Both the position numbers and the translations under genes were made by a program. The notes below the pieces were generated by a model that did no database searches, was not told where the DNA came from, and was given only the letters and a program-made list of their open reading frames with translations. Of a DNA stretch of 64,000 nucleotides, positions 59,698-64,000 are shown piece by piece; position 1 is the first letter of the stretch; each line of letters opens with the position of its first letter. The DNA is from Actinomortierella ambigua (taxonomy: Eukaryota; Mortierellomycota; Mortierellomycetes; Mortierellales; Mortierellaceae), in assembly GCA_016098155.1 (NCBI GenBank), contig JAAAJB010000072.1, forward strand, positions 23,005 to 87,004. The letters are read 5' to 3'.

Positions 59698-61215
59698 TTA
59701 CCATCCTCGTGGGTTCTGGGCCTGCAGAAGACAAAGGAGTTGAATCGAGTCACCAAAGTACGACTTGTCCGACTCGAGGTCCGACATTTGCTGCTGCACC
59801 TTCTTCAGGTTTGGGTTATTCGTGACCCACATGCAAATCGACGCCGGCGCCGTGTACGAAAGGTCGTTGTAGTTGCGGCCTGAGATTCGCTTGCCGTCCA
59901 GGTGGTATCCAGCAAAGATCTCCTTTTGTGAACCGAAAAAGTTTGATTCCGCTTGCAAGGTTGGGAGAACGCGGGGATCGTGTGTCAGCAGGTAATAAAC
60001 AGACAGGCGCCATCTAAAACACAGGTGTTGAGCGTGATCGTATAGAAAATGGAAGAGGGGGGGATGTCAGCTTCATCGCACCAACAAAGGTTTGACAGGT
60101 GGTACAAAGTGGGAGGGAGGGTAACTGTTTTCAGTTGTGCTAGCCTCCTCCTTCCCTCCTTTTGTGCTCGTCCCTAAACATTAAAGATCATCACTTACGG
60201 GACGCGACACGAATTCCAGTTAAAGTCCTTGTCATTCTCACTTTCGAGAATCTTCTGGGGATGTGGCTCATAATGCCCATTCCTCGCCACGCGCAAGAAA
60301 TCCGCAATCAATCCCGTATTAGGGTGGAGTTGCAGGTTGTGCTGGACCGTGGCAATGATCGAGTCCATGACGCGCGCCCACTGCTGCGACCGCTCCACGT
60401 CCTCATGATAAAACGTTAAAAAGCCAGCCAGGATGAAATCCGACGGCCGTGTCGCCCCCGCGTGCTTGTCCTCATCGCCATGCTTGAAAGCGCTAGCGCC
60501 ACCCCCCATTGCAAAAACACCTTGCTGACCGTGACCATGACTGCCACTGCTGCCGCTATGCCTGTGCCCATCTGCCGGTTTGATGTTCACCCAGTCGCCC
60601 AAGGTTGGCATGTAGGTGTAGTGGTTGATATCCTTCTCCCAGATGGCCTTGGCCAGCCGGATTCCCTCTTGACGGTAGTCGACCCGACCATCACCGGACC
60701 GACCCCAGACATGAGAGGCGTAGAACAAGGCAGTCGCGATGTCGATATCGCCATCGGTCGCAGAGTTCTCGCCGCCATCGCCGGTGTTTTTGTACGAGCC
60801 ATGGACCTTGATTTGTTGCCAGGCACAAAGGTCGTTTTTGTTGCGAAAATGGAGGAACCAGCGCAGGAAGCCATCAAAGTCTCTTTGGTTCTTCATCAGC
60901 ACGGAGATGAGCATGCCATAGCCAACGGCTAAAAAAAAAATTTGGTCATGTTGAAGGCAGGGGAAAGAGAGGATAGGGGTAAACGTCAGTTTGATGTCGT
61001 CAAAGAAGAAAGCATGTATCCTACGATGGAGTATTTTGTCCCACGTTAGATTCTTTCCTCCCTCCATCTCTGATAAAACCACTACCTTCGGAGCAAGTTG
61101 CAGCATTGCTTGGCTCCTGTTCGTGCTTCTGGTTATAGTCGATGTAGGTCATATCACCCCATGTTTTGACAAAGTTGCTTCGCCACTTGTTGTATCTCTT
61201 TTCGATAGTGCTCAT
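59698..61215 (-). CDS. Glycoside hydrolase family 8 (chitosanase/endoglucanase type)
   Basis: Three exons (61215-61086, 60928-60199, 60013-59698) give 391 residues, the usual GH8 length. Family signature: catalytic Glu43 in CSEAVGYGM (consensus SEGxGYGM), ATDGDIDIA at about 100-107 holding the conserved Asp residues, ALFYASHVWG, an aromatic GDWVNIKP and SCRVPWRLSVYYL. GH8 enzymes invert at beta-1,4 links in cellulose, xylan or chitosan. Mucoromycota walls contain chitosan, so a chitosanase is the favoured guess. A Gly/Ser/His-rich insertion lies near residues 165-200. No signal peptide or membrane span is visible, which is odd for this family. GH8 is mainly bacterial; the introns show that the gene is settled in a eukaryotic genome. 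Confidence 0.88.
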
Positions 61216-62544
61216 GATGAAGTTGATATGTGGAGAGAGAGAAAAGAAGAAGGGAAGAGAGAGAGGTATGTGTGAGATGGGTGTGAGGAGGGGAAGGTAC
61301 AATGAATGAAGGGAGAATTGTGAATGGAGAGGGGGAGAAATGCACAGGTATATATGTGGTGGGTATGTTTGTGTGGTAAAAGCAAAGCAGGTCTCGTTTG
61401 GGGCACTTGGCAGCATCAGTGCGCGGTTCTTCGTTTTCCCTTCTACTGGGGGAGGGGGGATCCCAAAATAGCCGAATTGGCCAACACAACAACCTGGAAA
61501 ATCCATATTGCGCCTACAGCCGCCTCTCCCCTGTCCCTACTCTCAGACACTCACTCCTCTCTGGTTGGCTGGGTATGTGATATGGGTTGTGGGCCACACA
61601 CCAACAATAGCAAAGGGCGAGAAGGACACACATCCTTGGAAGGATTAAATCCCCTGGATCACTCTTCTTATCCCCCCATCATGCCATGTAACCTCCCTGG
61701 GGCACTTCGGCGACACACACCCCCCCCCTCTCCGTCTCCCCTTCCTTTAGCGTTGAGCCCGTAGTCGTCGTTGTCTTCCTCCTCCTCACCTGATCGATGA
61801 TCGCAGAGTAAAGTCTTGTATCTATTGTCCACGCAAAGTGTTCGATTGCGAACATACTATAGTTTTCTATGGAGTATAGGAACATCGCCGATTTTCAGGG
61901 TCCATGTCATGTCACTCCACCCCTGAACTTTGTTGTCGGTTGTTGTTGTCCTATGCGAGAGAGTGATGGAACCATCATTTGACTCCCCAAGTTTCATGCA
62001 TTATGCTGGATACCTCGCTAGCCAACAGGCCCTTTTTACCTTCGCCCATTCGCCTTCCTTTCAACCCCCTAGTTGACAGCAAGACATCACCTACAGGGAT
62101 CAGAGGTTGCCAGAGGGTCCATCTCTCTTTGTCATCTCACTTTCTGTTCTCAAAAGACCACCATCAACGAAAAACTTGACACGGTCATTTCGCGGTACAG
62201 CCCTCGAGCACGCGCCCCCGCAGCAACTGACCCCATCAATCAATCCTCCATGAGGATAAATGATTGTATCACCTTCAATGCCTTAGTGCTCCAGTAAAAA
62301 TCGGAACCATGGACAGTCAAGAATCTTTGGGAGAAAATGGGACTTCGAAAAAAAGGGGGGCATCGACAGGGTGTTTGTCTCCCTCCCAAGGCTGAATTCT
62401 GTGGCCGTGTGTGTACACGCTGTTCTCTAAGAGCAATTGAGATTGGCTGTTGAGAGGGGGCCAATGGTTTTATATTTCTTTCCCTTAACTACGTACAATT
62501 CAATATTACACAGTGCGACGATTTTTTGTTGTTGTTGTTTTTTT
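61216..62544. other. Intergenic region between GH8 and BSD genes
   Basis: GA-rich tract next to the GH8 start (61228-61335), a TATATA element near 61350 on the GH8 side, and unique non-coding sequence from 61500 to 62500. No gene seen. Confidence 0.5.
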
Positions 62545-63914
62545 TTACTCCCAGTCGCTCCAGTCATCCTCATCCTATTGGCAAACAAAGAAATGAAACG
62601 CCAGAAACAAACGAAAGAACACAAGGTGAGCCAACTTTACAGCCACTATCAACGACACCTGCTCACATTGCTCAACAAAACTCCAAAGTGGCGAAACCCC
62701 CAAGCAGGGCTTAATTTTTACCTTTGACTTTTCAGTGGGCGGTGCGCCCATCGTCGTATGCTGGTCCACAATCGGTGAGGTCGCTGCCGTCGAGGCCAGA
62801 GACAGTACCGTCGATTCCAGCGCCCGTGCAGGTGTCACAGACCCATCCACGACCTCGTAGTTCTCCTCGCTCGTCCGTGTCGAGTTGTCCTTATTGCTGT
62901 TGTTGTTGCTGCTGACACCACTCGGTGTTCCGACCGCTGCAGGCGAAGGCGAAAGCGCTGCCGCCGGCGAACTGACTCCCCCTTCTCCGTCCTCGCTATC
63001 CGAGTCCAGACTCTTGGTATCGGCCTCGGACGGCACAGGCAATGCAGCCAGCGACGACGCCAAAGCCTCAGGGGTCAACGTCGTTGTGGCTGTCAATGGG
63101 GTTGTGATGGCTGATCCTACTGCCGTGGTTTTGGGTGTCACAGGCTCCTTGCGGCCAACCTTGGGGGTAGTGGGATCCGTTGACGATGAAGAGGGTGCCT
63201 TGGGTGTGGCGCTGCCTTCCTGGCGCTTGGTATCAGTCTCATCATCGTCTTCCTCCTCGTCCTCGTCCGAGTCACTGTCATCCCATGTCAAATCTTCTTC
63301 AGGGCTCTTGTCAGCGGCTAAATTATGATAGTCCAAGAGAGGGGAGAGAAAAAAAAAAGCACCCTCAGTAAACTGAGAAGGGGTAGCCACCTTCTTTGCC
63401 TTCCCATCCCCCTCCCACTTCTTCCCGCTGCCTTTCTAAGTTCACAGCTCCATTTTCCTCACCTTGCACAAGTCGCTTGCGACGCTTTTCTTCTTCCTCA
63501 ATCTCGTACAGGCGGAAGAAATACCGCTGCCAGAAAAGCTCTTCGTCTTCGACATCCGCCGGTACTATGAAGGATTAAACCCAAATATACATGCTGTATG
63601 AGTATTTCGGACCATTGTAATTGACAGTTGTAACGCCTTTTTTTTTCTCTTGCCAACGTCTCTTTCAAAAAAGACAAAAAAAAAAAAAAAAAAAAAACTC
63701 ACCGAGCTTGGTCATCAGTGCTTTGACCTCCGGGTACTCATTCAACAAGCGCGAAGTACGCTGCTGGTATTCGGCAATGTTAAAGCTCTGCAAAAAGGAT
63801 CTGTAGCGTTCCAAAGCAACAATGTCGTTGTCGGCAATCGTCGTCAAGGGATCGACGGTATATGTGGCTGGATCGATCCGTAGGTTTTCCAGCATCGCCT
63901 CCTTGCGGTCAAAT
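62545..63914 (-). CDS. BSD-domain protein (5' part off window)
   Basis: Visible exons 63914-63703, 63564-63463, 63317-62722 and 62574-62545, read in phase, give the C-terminal ~313 residues. The BSD domain spans the first two exons: LENLRIDPATYTVDP, YRSFLQSFNIAEYQQ, NEYPEVKALMTKLVPADVEDEELFWQRYFFRLYEIEEEE, with the adjacent Phe-Trp hallmark in ELFWQRYFF. After it comes a long Ser/Thr/Pro/Asp-rich disordered region and a last mini-exon coding DEDDWSDWE, a C-terminal acidic Trp tail like that of BSDC1-type proteins. The start codon and first exon(s) lie beyond 64000; a possible donor sits at about 63999. BSDC1-type orthology is an inference; related BSD proteins occur in TFIIH but lack this tail. 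Confidence 0.85.
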
Positions 63915-64000
63915 CTGTGAAGATGCACAAGCCAAAAAAAATACTAAAAAAAAATAAAAAACAATTCCCCCCTCTTCTTTCTCACACTTTCACAACTACC

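Overview
This is nuclear DNA from a filamentous fungus. Genes are dense and carry many short introns (about 55-265 bp, GT-AG, often with T-runs near the acceptor). All recognisable products are eukaryotic housekeeping proteins. The gene set points to an early-diverging lineage, most likely Mucoromycota in the broad sense, perhaps Mortierellomycotina. Three features support this: one Mad3/Bub1 fusion-type checkpoint kinase, a Gemin3/DDX20-type helicase, and a family 8 glycoside hydrolase of the chitosanase/endoglucanase type. The phylum is an inference; no marker gene in the window settles it. An 843-base run of N (28831-29673) is an assembly gap.

Layout, left to right. 1-10367 (-): VPS13 lipid-transfer protein, 3' end off the window. 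10753-11935 (-): SET/NAP histone chaperone. 12382-17392 (+): YOL098C-type M16 metalloprotease in 20 exons. 17517-22683 (+): BUB1/MadBub kinase. 22793-25086 (-): DDX20-like helicase. 25346-26591 (+): syntaxin-8-like SNARE. 27237-28709 (+): nicotinate-nucleotide pyrophosphorylase. The gap follows. 30149-31351 (-): proteasome lid subunit Rpn12. 31835-33542 (-): methionine aminopeptidase 2. 33728-34148 (+): a 62-residue COP9 signalosome subunit 9 (CSNAP). 34579-35484 (+): mitochondrial membrane-anchored J-protein. 35714-36497 (-): TMEM230. 36906-37688 (+): NuA4 subunit Eaf6. 38552-40308 (+): acyl-CoA dehydrogenase. 40712-41569 (-): Rcf2-like HIG1 protein. 43235-45340 (+): Golgi glycosyltransferase. 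46209-48550 (+): UPF0662/Cub1-like. 49317-53036 (-): insulin-degrading enzyme. 54118-55563 (-): kelch protein. 56279-56605 (-): small secreted 12-cysteine protein. 57933-58960 (-): Loc1-like ribosome assembly factor. 59698-61215 (-): GH8 hydrolase. 62545 to the right edge (-): BSD-domain protein, 5' end outside.

Neighbours are mostly functionally unrelated, as is usual in fungi. Several pairs are divergent with 185-450 bp between start codons and probably share promoters: SET/M16, DDX20/SNARE, MetAP2/CSN9 and TMEM230/Eaf6. The right third (from about 53 kb) is looser and holds the accessory-looking genes: the secreted cysteine-rich protein and the GH8 enzyme, with long stretches lacking genes between them.

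Exon structures were built by hand from splice consensus, reading frame and family conservation, and all CDS lengths were checked for phase. I found no multi-gene undescribed system. The best candidates for novelty are single items: the secreted cysteine-rich protein, the GH8 gene without a signal peptide, the composite glycosyltransferase, a non-canonical SNARE zero-layer residue, and a 133-bp imperfect inverted repeat in an otherwise empty intergenic region.
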